A stretch of 22,798 nucleotides of DNA, from assembly GCA_031549085.1 (NCBI GenBank), contig JAVBQL010000022.1, positions 1-22,798 on the forward strand, written 5' to 3'. This DNA comes from JAVBQL01 sp031549085. GTDB lineage: Bacteria > Spirochaetota > GWE2-31-10 > MWDO01. Position 1 is the stretch's first letter. Each line of letters opens with the position of its first letter. The notes below the pieces were generated by a model. That model searched no databases. It saw only the letters and a list, made by a program, of their open reading frames with translations, and had not been told where the DNA came from. Both the position numbers and the translations under genes were made by a program. Below, piece after piece: positions 14,964 to 22,798 of the stretch.

Positions 14964-16571
14964 ATGAATTTAAAATCTCACTTTTTCATCTTCCTTTTTC
15001 TCTTCCACATTTTTTATCTATATTCAATAGAGATAACCCCCCAGCTTCTTATAGAGGAAAACTCAACAATTCTTACTGAGATGTTCACTGTAAAAATTGG
15101 TGTTATGGAGCCTCAAATTTTGGGCAGAGTAAACTCTGTCTCTCCACTGGATATAAGTAACATTGCTAACAACTTAAAAAATAGTATCGACTCTGTTCCT
15201 GCAATAGAGCTCTCAAAAAAGGCAAGTATTTACAAAGCTCTTCTCTATTGTCAAAAAAAAAATAAAGATGAGAATGCAAAGATAAGATTGCAGATTTTGG
15301 GCAGAAGAATTCTCTACTCTTCAAATAGTGTGCCAAATGCTCTAGTCACAGAGGTATATAAAGAGTTGATAGCAATAAATGAGACAAAAGATTTTGCAAA
15401 TAAGTGGTTTGATAACTATATATCACCTAATTATGTGCCAAAAACCTCTAAGACATTCCCATTTGTCCTTAATGAAAATAGAATTATTTGTGAAACCTAC
15501 CCTGAGGTATCAACTTTGGGGGCGCTTGATTTATTAATAAGCGGAGATGTAAAGAGGGTTGATAATCTATATTTCATATTTTTGTATGTCTACTCCTATC
15601 TTGAAGATAGAAAGATTATAGAGGTTAATGTTGTTTCTGATCAAGATAATATGGAGGCTAGGATAAAAGAGAAGATCCAAGAGATTATTCCAAAAATATT
15701 TTTAGTTCGATATGGCAAGCTAACAGTACAATCTGAACCAGACACATATATCTATCTAAATCAATTTTATATGGGAAAGGAGAGCGTTCTAATAGATTTC
15801 ATCGTGCCGGGGAACTATATTTTATCTTTAAAAAAAGATGGATATGAAGATTTTGTTACAAATGTATCAATTAAAGATTGGGATGTGAAGAGTGTAGAAC
15901 AGAATGTTGTTAAGCAGAAAGAGATGCAAATTATCAATTTTTCTATACAGCCCTATGGTTCAAAAATTTTTATAAATGCTGTCTATGAGGGGAGAACTCC
16001 ATTTAAAAAGGCTCTGCCCATTGGGGAGTATGTTATTTCATCTAGCAATCCGCTTTATGAGAGTAAAAGATATCTACTTAATATTACAAGTGTAGATGAG
16101 GAAGAGAAAATACTTCTGTTTCACCTCAAATCAAAAGATTTGAAGACTAATTTTGCTATAAAGAAGGCTCTCTACTATACTGCTTTTTGGAATTTTACCT
16201 TTTCGTTGGTTGGTACTATTGTATCAGTTACATTTGCATATGATTATTTCAATAAATATGGAATTATGAACTCAGGTTATAAAAAACAGCTCTCAGAAAA
16301 TTCGAATTTTCATAACCAAGAGATGCTTGATACAATAGCTCTCTATTATAGTGTTCAAAATGCTCTCTATGGCGTTGCAGCCTTCTCCATTGCCTACTCT
16401 GCCTTAAGTATTGGTTGGCTATTCTTCTCTCTATTTGACTATCTTAGTACAAAATCTAAATATGATTTTGTTCCTATACTTGAGTTCTATAATAAAAAAC
16501 TTGATAATAAAACACTTGATGAAAATGATAGTGTTAGTTTTCTAAAGATAGGGGCAAAATTAAAATTTTAG
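14964..16571 (+). CDS. Exported PEGA-domain protein with C-terminal membrane helices
   Basis: This 535-residue protein starts with a signal peptide or anchor (FFIFLFLFHIFYLYS, about residues 7-21). Its middle part resembles TolB-N-like or FlgO-like sensor proteins only loosely. Two PEGA repeats follow: the first begins GKLTVQSEPDTYIYLNQFYMGK with a later GNYILSLKKDGYEDF; the second has SIQPYGSKIFINAVYEGRTP and a later GEYVISSS. PEGA domains are beta-rich surface or adhesion modules. Two hydrophobic segments (about 401-421 and 467-487) near the C-terminus probably anchor it in the membrane. An AAGAG lies about 8 bases before the ATG. Function unknown. Confidence 0.75.
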   Translation: MNLKSHFFIFLFLFHIFYLYSIEITPQLLIEENSTILTEMFTVKIGVMEPQILGRVNSVSPLDISNIANNLKNSIDSVPAIELSKKASIYKALLYCQKKNKDENAKIRLQILGRRILYSSNSVPNALVTEVYKELIAINETKDFANKWFDNYISPNYVPKTSKTFPFVLNENRIICETYPEVSTLGALDLLISGDVKRVDNLYFIFLYVYSYLEDRKIIEVNVVSDQDNMEARIKEKIQEIIPKIFLVRYGKLTVQSEPDTYIYLNQFYMGKESVLIDFIVPGNYILSLKKDGYEDFVTNVSIKDWDVKSVEQNVVKQKEMQIINFSIQPYGSKIFINAVYEGRTPFKKALPIGEYVISSSNPLYESKRYLLNITSVDEEEKILLFHLKSKDLKTNFAIKKALYYTAFWNFTFSLVGTIVSVTFAYDYFNKYGIMNSGYKKQLSENSNFHNQEMLDTIALYYSVQNALYGVAAFSIAYSALSIGWLFFSLFDYLSTKSKYDFVPILEFYNKKLDNKTLDENDSVSFLKIGAKLKF

Positions 16572-16744
16572 ACTTTTTTTATAGCCACCCTCTTTTTTTT
16601 ATATATGTTTTATATAAAAAAATATTGTCTTTCTGATTTCTCTTAACATATTTAATTATAACTAGAGGGATTTGGTAAGAACTTAAAAAACTTTATTAAA
16701 AGAAATATATTTGATTTTTTAATAGGTCTAACACTACTTTAACT
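16572..16744. terminator. Convergent gap with an AT-only hairpin
   Basis: TTTTTTATATA (16595-16605) and TATATAAAAAA (16611-16621) form an 11-bp AT-only stem with a five-base loop in the gap between convergent genes. It may act as a weak bidirectional terminator. Nothing else is recognised. Confidence 0.3.
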
Positions 16745-17683
16745 TTACTTATGGCTATGAAATTTTGAATATACCTCATGCAAATAGCTATTATCAAGAT
16801 GTGTGTATATCTCTGTTGTTGATATGTTTTTATGTCCAAGCATCTCCTTAATAGCCAGAAGGTCTGCACCATTCTGTATCAAGTGAGTTGCAAAACTGTG
16901 CCTTAATGTATGTACAGAAAAACTCTTTTTTATACCCAAAATTTTTGCCTTTATTTTAAGGTTTGACCAGATTCCCTTTCTTGTAAGCCGCTCTCCTCTG
17001 AAGTTTAAGAATAGTGCTTTTGTTGGTTTCTTCTTTCTATATAGCAGAGGTCTGCTGTCGTTTAAATATTTTTCTAGTAGGTTCAATGCTCTATTTCCAA
17101 TGGGGATATAGCGCTCCTTGCTACCCTTTCCAAATACTCTTATAACACCATCATTTTTGTATACAGAATCAATATCAAGATCGCTAAGCTCTGAAACACG
17201 AAGCCCTGAGCTATATATAAGCTCAAATAGAGCTTGATCTCTCAAACTTTCAGGCTTCTCCTCATCAAAGCTATTAATAAATAGTTCAACTTCCTCAATG
17301 GTGAGATAGCTTGGTATCTTTTTTATTACCTTTGGTCTCTCTATCAAGTGGGAGATGTTGTTTGATATCTTTCCTTCAAGTTTTAAAAAACGTATGAAAA
17401 GTGATATTGCAGATATTTTTCTTGATATAGAACGAGCTGATATTTCAGTGCTACCTAAAAAAATTATATATTCATCTACTATTTTTAATGTAAATAGAGA
17501 TTCAAAATTATTTATCTCCTCTTTTAAGCCATTGCTGTTTGTATCTGTTAAATAATTATAAAAATCTCTGACATCAGAGTAGTATGACAATATGGTGTTT
17601 TTTGATAATCTTCTCTCCGAAAATAGATAATCTTTGTATTGAAATAGAGAATTTTCTAACTCTTCTTTTGTTTTTTGCTCCAT
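16745..17683 (-). CDS. Tyrosine recombinase, XerC/XerD type
   Basis: This 312-residue site-specific recombinase has the two-domain XerC/D plan: an N-terminal SAM-like core-binding domain (about 10-105) and a catalytic domain (about 125-305). The catalytic set is complete: R162 in GLRVSE, K186 in GKGSKER, H258 and R261 in HTLRHSFATHL, H284 in LGHKNI, and nucleophile Y293 in IYTH. These spacings match XerD closely. Xer proteins resolve chromosome dimers at dif, but XerC, XerD, an XerA-type single recombinase and mobile-element integrases cannot be told apart here. The gene follows the AsmA-like gene by 28 bp on the same strand and is probably co-transcribed with it. No dif site was recognised. 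Confidence 0.9.
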   Translation of the reverse strand: MEQKTKEELENSLFQYKDYLFSERRLSKNTILSYYSDVRDFYNYLTDTNSNGLKEEINNFESLFTLKIVDEYIIFLGSTEISARSISRKISAISLFIRFLKLEGKISNNISHLIERPKVIKKIPSYLTIEEVELFINSFDEEKPESLRDQALFELIYSSGLRVSELSDLDIDSVYKNDGVIRVFGKGSKERYIPIGNRALNLLEKYLNDSRPLLYRKKKPTKALFLNFRGERLTRKGIWSNLKIKAKILGIKKSFSVHTLRHSFATHLIQNGADLLAIKEMLGHKNISTTEIYTHLDNSYLHEVYSKFHSHK

Positions 17684-17711
17684 AGTTGATATACACTCTT
17701 TTATAAATATT

Positions 17712-20700
17712 CTATTTTCTTTTTGTCCCTATTGTTATAATTCCTATATTGTTAGGAATATTGTTTATATATTGGTTTTCAAATATATTTGACTCGCTGC
17801 TCGTAATACGATCTTCTGATATATTATAATTATCGATCAAAGTGTCTTTTATATTATTTATTCTTGAGTAGGAGAGTGCATAATATATAGTGTCGGTAAT
17901 AGTAATCTTATCCAATATTGACATTCTAATGTCCGTGTTTGTCAACAGCTCATTAGGATCTTCATTATAGTACTCTCTATATATTTTTTTTAGTGTGTCA
18001 AGCTCATCTTCGCTATTTTTGTCTGGCAGGCTTCCATTATATAGTATCAATTTTTCTTCTAATATATTGTTTTTCAATGCTGGAGTGTCTCGCTTTTTAT
18101 CAACAAATCCCTCTATTAAAAATACTTTGCTGCTATTTTTTAATGCTGCTGAAAAACTTTGAGAGAGCATATCCTCTACACTTCTAGAGAACTCATTTTT
18201 TCCCGGTTTAAAATAGAGAATCTCATAGATATTATCGCTGTTAAAAACAAATTTATCAGCAGCAACATCTCCTCTTATTATATTTTCTATAATTGCAGCT
18301 GGATTAGTTGCCCCACTGCTATTAAAAAAGTTCACAAATAGGTCAAAAAATAGTTTTTTGGTATCTATATGTATTTTTGTTCTATCTTTGTTCTCTATTG
18401 GGATATCTATCTTGATATTGCTGTTTGCATCCTCCATTGTTTGTATAATAGGTGAAAAATCTTTCCCTTTTGTACCAGCGATTTTACTCATTCGCAGATG
18501 GTTTAGTGTTAACGATATATCAATACTAAAGCTTTTTTGGTACATAGAAAATTTTGTCTCTGTTGATGCTGTTCCGCTTGTAATGTTGTAATTTATGTAC
18601 TCTTTTGATAATGGAGAAAATTGAGACAACATCAGATCTTTTGTTGATAGAGTTCCATTAAATTCTGAAAGACTTCTAATTTTTCCCGTAATATCTATAG
18701 GATTTCTATTATTTATTGTGCCATGTATTGAAAAATCACCCTCTGGGTATATTGTAGATGGAAAATTGTTCAATTTAAGGTTGACATCAGATAGATTTAA
18801 TGAAAAATTTTCTTTCAAAGCAAGATCGCTTAAGACAACCCTATCTATATTTATTGTTGTAGAGAGTATATTTACATTTTTTGTTAAGTCGATTTTGGTT
18901 TTACTATTGTTGGCACTATTGTTGTTGCTGTTTGTGGTTCCACCCAGCTGAAAAATGGAGAATATATAAATTCCTCCATCCTCTTTTATGGTAGTTGTTG
19001 CATAGTCAGATTTTATATCAATTGTATTCACGATCAATTTGAATGGGGCTGTGTTTATAGAGTCAACAGAAATATTGAAATTCTTTATTTTGAATTGAGG
19101 AACCCTCTGTCTATCAACAAGGTTTAGCTCCTCAAGTGATACATTTGCCTTTCCATATATAAAGTTTGCTGATAGTATATCCACTTTTAAGTTTGGTTCT
19201 ATAAGTATTCTTTTTAATCCAAAATCAAATTGAGTGGCGGTTGATATAAATGTTCCGCTTAAATTATTTAGTCCTACTCTATCCTTTAATAATAGTATAT
19301 TTTTGTTATTTTCTGTTATTATTTGGAATTCATTTGGAAAATCCTGCTGCAAAAGAGTGAAATTGAGGTTTTGTAGCATATTTTCACCATATTTATCTAT
19401 TGGTACACTACAGTTTTTGGCATCTAATCTTTTTAATACCAGTTTCATTTCAGTAAGAGAGATTTTTGGTATATCTATATCAAGCTTCTTCATTTCGAGC
19501 GATTTATTATAGCCTTTTGCTGTATAAGCTAAATCTTTTATATCAGCTGCCAGAGAGAGCTCTTTCTTGTTTTTTGATATTGTTCCAGCAAGATCAAGCT
19601 TGTTTATATAGCATGATTTTAAATCTGGAAGAGTCTTTTTCACTATATTAAAATAGAGAGGTGTCAAATCAGATAATTTTATCTCTTTTATATCAATATT
19701 CATCGTTTTTGGTGATATATCGGCGTTTATATATATCTTTTCAGCACCTGCAGTGGCTGTATTCAGAAGAAGGTTTATTGAATTATTATCAAAAGGGAAT
19801 GTAACTGCACTTGTGTTTATTGTGGTGTTTTCAAATTTATAGGTTTGATCATTTATCAAATCTTTTAGTGTAAAATTGATATTTGCAGCCTTTATTTTGG
19901 TAGTGTTGAAATTAAAGCTAAAACTACTTTTTGATTTTGTATTTGTTGTTTTTGTAGGTATTATGGCTGAGTTTTTCTTTTCATCATCAGAGATTGTCAT
20001 ATTGATATTTGCAGATTTTATATTGATGCTGTCCGTTTTTAGAATTCCGCCAAAGATAGAGAGGTATAAAGAGCTTATATCACCAGATAAATTGTTTAAA
20101 AAGCTCTGTTTTGTCTTTATATCGTATATGCTGACCCTAGAAAAGAGTAGGCTTCCATCTATTATGAATATTGGTTTTCTATTTTTATCTGTGATAAATT
20201 TTATGTTTGAGCTTGTGGTTATTAATCCGCCAACTACTTTTAGACCATTGAATTGCGGAATCAGTGCTGATACATCACTTATATCAAAGGAGGCGAGTTT
20301 CAGATTTAGATTGTTTTCTACTCTGCTTCCATTGATTGTTGTTGTCCCTGTTATGTCAATATCTTTTTTGCCAATCTTTGCCTGAATTCTTGGTTCAAGC
20401 TTCTGCTCCTTGTTACTTATATTTACACCGGGCAAAAAAATATTTATATCGGTTATGAAATTTGTTCTCTTTTTGTTCTCTTTTAGTTCCAGTCTACTGT
20501 TCTTTATGTCTATTTCAGATATCGTTACTGGTATACTAATTCTCTTCTTCTTCACACTATCAGCACCATTGTTCTCTTTTGCTTCATTTTTTTTGAGTTC
20601 TATATATTTTGGTATTGAAAAGAGATTTCCATCTTTTTCAAAGTATGTCGTTAGGCTATCAACATAGAGATGTTCAAGATTTAATTCAAGTCTTAATAGG

Positions 20701-20978
20701 GATCTGAAGTTAATTTTTGTATCTATACTTTTTGCGGATAGGAGCTCCTCATCTCCGTCAGAGAGTCTTATGTTTTTTGCATTAATTTTCAAATCTATAA
20801 GTGAGATTTTTAGCTCATCATATGAGAGATCTCTGTTGAAGAAATTTTTAAATATCTCTGGAATTCTTGGCTTTGCATATTGGTAGGCTACTGTTAGTGC
20901 CGCAACTATTACTATAATGAAGATTAATACTATTCGCATAATAATGACAAAAAGGTGAGATTTTTTTTTATTTTCCAT
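17712..20978 (-). CDS. AsmA-like/DUF748-type envelope protein
   Basis: This 1088-residue protein has one N-terminal transmembrane helix (about residues 10-30, IMRIVLIFIIVIVAALTVAY), then a long beta-rich, Asn/Lys-rich periplasmic body with repeated short D-I/L-K-x-L type strands, typical of AsmA, TamB and YhdP relatives. These proteins form hydrophobic grooves bridging the inner and outer membranes and are linked to phospholipid transport or outer-membrane assembly. The C-terminal part (FLIEGFVDKKRD, ALSYSRINNIKDTL) resembles the end of DUF748 proteins. The start at 20978 has only a distant GGAG; an in-frame TAA just upstream rules out a longer product. Assignment is by architecture; subfamily uncertain. 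Confidence 0.72.
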   Translation of the reverse strand: MENKKKSHLFVIIMRIVLIFIIVIVAALTVAYQYAKPRIPEIFKNFFNRDLSYDELKISLIDLKINAKNIRLSDGDEELLSAKSIDTKINFRSLLRLELNLEHLYVDSLTTYFEKDGNLFSIPKYIELKKNEAKENNGADSVKKKRISIPVTISEIDIKNSRLELKENKKRTNFITDINIFLPGVNISNKEQKLEPRIQAKIGKKDIDITGTTTINGSRVENNLNLKLASFDISDVSALIPQFNGLKVVGGLITTSSNIKFITDKNRKPIFIIDGSLLFSRVSIYDIKTKQSFLNNLSGDISSLYLSIFGGILKTDSINIKSANINMTISDDEKKNSAIIPTKTTNTKSKSSFSFNFNTTKIKAANINFTLKDLINDQTYKFENTTINTSAVTFPFDNNSINLLLNTATAGAEKIYINADISPKTMNIDIKEIKLSDLTPLYFNIVKKTLPDLKSCYINKLDLAGTISKNKKELSLAADIKDLAYTAKGYNKSLEMKKLDIDIPKISLTEMKLVLKRLDAKNCSVPIDKYGENMLQNLNFTLLQQDFPNEFQIITENNKNILLLKDRVGLNNLSGTFISTATQFDFGLKRILIEPNLKVDILSANFIYGKANVSLEELNLVDRQRVPQFKIKNFNISVDSINTAPFKLIVNTIDIKSDYATTTIKEDGGIYIFSIFQLGGTTNSNNNSANNSKTKIDLTKNVNILSTTINIDRVVLSDLALKENFSLNLSDVNLKLNNFPSTIYPEGDFSIHGTINNRNPIDITGKIRSLSEFNGTLSTKDLMLSQFSPLSKEYINYNITSGTASTETKFSMYQKSFSIDISLTLNHLRMSKIAGTKGKDFSPIIQTMEDANSNIKIDIPIENKDRTKIHIDTKKLFFDLFVNFFNSSGATNPAAIIENIIRGDVAADKFVFNSDNIYEILYFKPGKNEFSRSVEDMLSQSFSAALKNSSKVFLIEGFVDKKRDTPALKNNILEEKLILYNGSLPDKNSEDELDTLKKIYREYYNEDPNELLTNTDIRMSILDKITITDTIYYALSYSRINNIKDTLIDNYNISEDRITSSESNIFENQYINNIPNNIGIITIGTKRK

Positions 20979-21014
20979 GAATTATTTCTACTTTTCTCCA
21001 GCTGATATATAATA

Positions 21015-21043
21015 GGAATATCAAAATAGTTAGCTGTTGTCAA
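21015..21043 (-). promoter_or_regulatory. Putative promoter of the AsmA-like gene
   Basis: On the minus strand, TTGACA (21043-21038) and TATTCC (21020-21015) are spaced by 17 bp, about 37 bp upstream of the start codon. The perfect -35 makes this a reasonable call. Confidence 0.5.
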
Positions 21044-21085
21044 ATTGTTTATTATTGGTAAAGAGACATGTTTTTATTACTTTTA

Positions 21086-21113
21086 AATGGCACTTTCTTT
21101 TTTCAGTGCCATT
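21086..21113. terminator. Hairpin upstream of the AsmA-like promoter
   Basis: AATGGCACT (21086-21094) and AGTGCCATT (21105-21113) form a perfect 9-bp stem with a 10-nt loop. On the minus strand it is followed by TTTAAAAG. It probably helps end the upstream minus-strand transcript. Confidence 0.45.
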
Positions 21114-21153
21114 AAGAAGCAGCTCTCTAAATAAAAGTTAATAAATAGGATAG

Positions 21154-21182
21154 AAAGAGGCAAGCTCTTTGCTTGCCTCTTT
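21154..21182 (-). terminator. Terminator of the 161-residue secreted-protein gene
   Basis: AAAGAGGCAAGC (21154-21165) and its complement (21171-21182) form a perfect 12-bp GC-containing stem around a five-base loop, about 38 bp downstream of the minus-strand gene ending at 21221. The T-run is short. Confidence 0.6.
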
Positions 21183-21220
21183 GGATTATTAAAAAAAACT
21201 AGATGGTTTTATAAAAAAAA

Positions 21221-21706
21221 TTATTTCATACTGTTTATTTTTGCGGACAACCTTTCCATTGCAACATTCATATCTTTTTCACCTCTAGTCAACTCATTTG
21301 TCAGTATAGTAATATCTTTTTCTAGTTTGCTGTAGTTAGTGACATACTCCTCAGTTTCAATTGCATATTTAAATCTTATGACCATTTCATATAGCTTGTT
21401 AATATATCCTAAAAAAGCCATATGTGTGTCGATAAATTCTGGGTATTTTATTTTTAGAGTCTCTGCATTGTTGATTAGCACTCTAAGTTGTGGAAGTATA
21501 TCCCTTGTTATCATTTTGTATGTCTGATTATAATCCTTACCAAAATCACCTATATTTTGCTGAATAATTGTAAGGGGGGTTATTACCTCCTGAATATCTG
21601 TTGCATATTCTCGTCCGGCAAGGGAGAGCTCCGTTTTTGTAGCTGAGTTTAGGCTAAATGTAATAAAAAATAGTGAAACAATAAGAAAAAACTTTATATT
21701 TTTCAT
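21221..21706 (-). CDS. Small secreted helical protein, unknown function
   Basis: This 161-residue protein has a classic signal peptide (MKNIKFFLIVSLFFITFSLNSA) with likely cleavage after LNSA. The mature part is almost entirely helical, without cysteines, and has heptad-like stretches, so it may form a periplasmic helical bundle. I place the start at the ATG at 21706 because GGAG (21716-21713) lies 6 bases upstream; a TTG four codons earlier would overlap that site. It is alone on the minus strand, with a terminator downstream. I do not recognise a family. Confidence 0.7.
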   Translation of the reverse strand: MKNIKFFLIVSLFFITFSLNSATKTELSLAGREYATDIQEVITPLTIIQQNIGDFGKDYNQTYKMITRDILPQLRVLINNAETLKIKYPEFIDTHMAFLGYINKLYEMVIRFKYAIETEEYVTNYSKLEKDITILTNELTRGEKDMNVAMERLSAKINSMK

Positions 21707-21718
21707 AAAAAACTCCAA

Positions 21719-22039
21719 TTAAATATTTAATGTAGTCTATATCATATTAGATTAAATATAAAAAATCAAACAAAAACTCTATTTTTTCTTGAAATATAAT
21801 ATTTTTTTATAAAACTCATTAAAATATTGTGATTATGGATAATTATATAATATTTGTAACTATTATTTTTGCTAATAGTTGTTTTTATGATAGTAAATAG
21901 AGCTTTAAGTTTGTTGTTTAAAACTATCTATTTGAGTATTTTTTATAGGGTAGAATTTATATAGCCTTTCTTTTATTTTAACTATTACGCTATCTATAGC
22001 CAAATGTATATTAAAAACATATTAAAATACAATTAAGTA
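21719..22039. other. AT-rich intergenic region with stem-loops
   Basis: No gene is seen. AACTATTA (21858-21865) pairs with TAATAGTT (21873-21880) and is followed by GTTTTTAT. AAATAG (21895-21900) pairs with CTATTT (21928-21933), enclosing TTTAA/TTAAA. In such AT-rich DNA these may be chance, or ends of unseen transcripts. Confidence 0.25.
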
Positions 22040-22068
22040 TTGACAATTATACATTATAGTGCTAATCT
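22040..22068 (+). promoter_or_regulatory. Promoter of the HTH gene
   Basis: A perfect TTGACA (22040-22045) is followed after 17 bp by TAATCT (22063-22068). The start codon is at 22103 with AGGAG before it, giving a leader of about 28 nt. Confidence 0.6.
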
Positions 22069-22102
22069 AATGATAGAAATAATTTTATTAAAGGAGAGTA
22101 GT

Positions 22103-22528
22103 ATGGACAATGAAGTTTTAAACCTTGAGCAGGCTATGGATTTTTTTGGTGTTAGCGAGAGGACTATGATTAAGCTCTTAAGGGAAGAGCAGATTCCTGC
22201 AAGAAAAATTGGTCGTGAGTGGAGATTTTATAGGGCTGCTTTGCTGGATTGGCTCTCTAAGGGAGATTCAATAAACTATTTGAATCAGGCAGAACAATAT
22301 CGGGTTGCGGAGGATATAAAGTCTGATGTGCCGAATTTACTTGCAAGGATAAATGAGTCTGTTGGGGACTTGCAAAAGAACGGAAAAAATATCCGTGCTT
22401 TGCTTCCTGAATTAAATGAAGACATTGTTCTTCCTGAAGATGCTACTTTGCGGGTTAGCTATAAGAAACAGCGTGATCTTGAGAAGGTCAGCTTTAAGAT
22501 CTTTTGGCAGACAGGTGATATGAATTAG
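22103..22528 (+). CDS. Excisionase-family helix-turn-helix protein
   Basis: This 141-residue protein begins with a MerR/excisionase-type winged HTH (about residues 5-55): LNLEQAMDFFGVSERTMIKLLREEQIPARKIGREWRF and LLDWL are the typical pattern, with the PARKIGREWRF segment forming the wing. The rest is unassigned; a helical stretch (about 60-105) is followed by a short beta-like tail (LRVSYKKQ, VSFKIFWQ). Start at 22103 because AGGAG precedes it; a longer in-frame ATG at 22070 has no ribosome binding site and would lie near the transcription start. This HTH type occurs in phage excisionases and in chromosomal regulators; no integrase is adjacent. It lies about 30 bp upstream of structured element copy 2. 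Confidence 0.85.
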   Translation: MDNEVLNLEQAMDFFGVSERTMIKLLREEQIPARKIGREWRFYRAALLDWLSKGDSINYLNQAEQYRVAEDIKSDVPNLLARINESVGDLQKNGKNIRALLPELNEDIVLPEDATLRVSYKKQRDLEKVSFKIFWQTGDMN

Positions 22529-22554
22529 TTTTACCTTTTAATTGAGTAGATAAA

Positions 22555-22560
22555 TATACA
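22555..22560 (+). promoter_or_regulatory. -10-like box of structured element copy 2
   Basis: TATACA lies directly before ATGG, at the same place as TATAGC in copy 1. TTTACC (22530-22535) or TTACCT (22531-22536) could be the -35 at 18-19 bp spacing, overlapping just past the HTH gene stop. Confidence 0.35.
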
Positions 22561-22782
22561 ATGGTTAGTTAAATATTATTGTTAATTATAGCTGTTTCAA
22601 TTGCACAGATATTTAAAACTTATCTGTGCATTACTTATCAGCAAGTCGCACTTAATAGGCAAACGTCACTTAAAAAAAGAGAAAGAAAAGAAAAAGTAGA
22701 TTTGTATAGGCGGGGTTTTTACCTTAAGCCTATACAAATCTATTCTCTCTTTTTTTTCTTTTTTGAGTAGCGTTCGCTCGTT
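22561..22782 (+). ncRNA. Structured repeat element, copy 2 (candidate ncRNA)
   Basis: This is the second copy of the element at 71-296, in the same orientation. A perfect 9-bp hairpin, TGCACAGAT (22602-22610) with ATCTGTGCA (22622-22630), precedes the left conserved block (22632-22678). The long hairpin has outer arms AACGTCACTT (22662-22671) and GAGTAGCGTT (22765-22774) with a purine/pyrimidine tract pair inside. The inner stem TAGATTTGTATAGGC (22697-22711) pairs perfectly with 22728-22742 and is capped by GGT/ACC around TTTT. The inner stem sequence differs from copy 1, yet its pairing, length (15 against 16 bp) and G-rich cap are kept. The right conserved block ends at 22782, close to the window end. 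Its nature as RNA or DNA site is inferred. Confidence 0.62.
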
Positions 22783-22798
22783 ATATATCTACTTAATG

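Noticed and set aside
16745..17683. Xer-type gene as a phage or island integrase
   Set aside because: The catalytic spacing and length match XerC/D, it sits in an operon with an envelope gene, and no attachment-site duplication or phage genes are nearby.
17993..20667. Plus-strand open frames opposite the AsmA-like gene
   Set aside because: Hydrophobic F/L/S-rich products are the expected complement of an Asn/Lys/Ile-rich gene; no start signals.
1..22798. CRISPR array, rRNA, tRNA or insertion sequence
   Set aside because: I saw no short regularly spaced repeats, no tRNA-like cloverleaf or rRNA sequence, and no transposase. The only recombinase is the Xer-type protein.

Overview
The window is AT-rich bacterial chromosome from a Gram-negative (diderm) organism. 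It encodes LolCDE/MacB-type ABC machinery, an AsmA-like envelope protein, a lipoprotein signal peptide, a Tat system and a stand-alone CheY-type receiver. This gene mix, with PEGA-domain and pectate-lyase-like repeat proteins, fits a spirochaete such as a Treponema relative. That placement is inference from gene content only; no rRNA or diagnostic marker is present.

Layout, left to right. (1) 65-296: a structured repeat element, copy 1. (2) 546-5487: an ABC export operon, with one LolD-type ATPase, two tandem paralogous FtsX-fold permeases and a third, more distant permease. It is followed by a hairpin-rich stretch that ends in a strong terminator (5676-5717). (3) 5773-6027: a small protein with two tandem Cys3His-type units. 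(4) 6221-9623: a Tat/redox operon of tatA, tatC, a DUF362 protein with a twin-arginine-like N-terminus, and a polyferredoxin that looks like a NapH-NapG fusion. (5) 9758-13129, minus strand: a large beta-helix repeat lipoprotein whose only plausible start is an ACG codon. (6) 13404-16571: prfB (RF2), a CheY-like regulator and a PEGA-domain protein. (7) 16745-20978, minus strand: an AsmA-like protein followed by a XerC/D-type recombinase. (8) 21221-21706, minus strand: a small secreted helical protein. (9) 22103-22528: an excisionase-type HTH protein. (10) 22555-22782: structured repeat element, copy 2.

The most unusual signal is the pair of roughly 225-nt elements at the two ends, in the same orientation. 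Their outer blocks are almost identical (45/47 and 28/29 positions), but the 15-16 bp inner stem has a different sequence in each copy while remaining perfectly self-complementary. This is strong evidence of selection on a hairpin. Both copies carry an aligned -10-like box upstream, which suggests a non-coding RNA family or a hairpin DNA site of unknown function. Other points worth checking are the ACG-start lipoprotein, a possibly leaderless prfB without the usual programmed frameshift, the NapH-NapG-like fusion in a minimal Tat operon, and a candidate small RNA at about 5545-5717.
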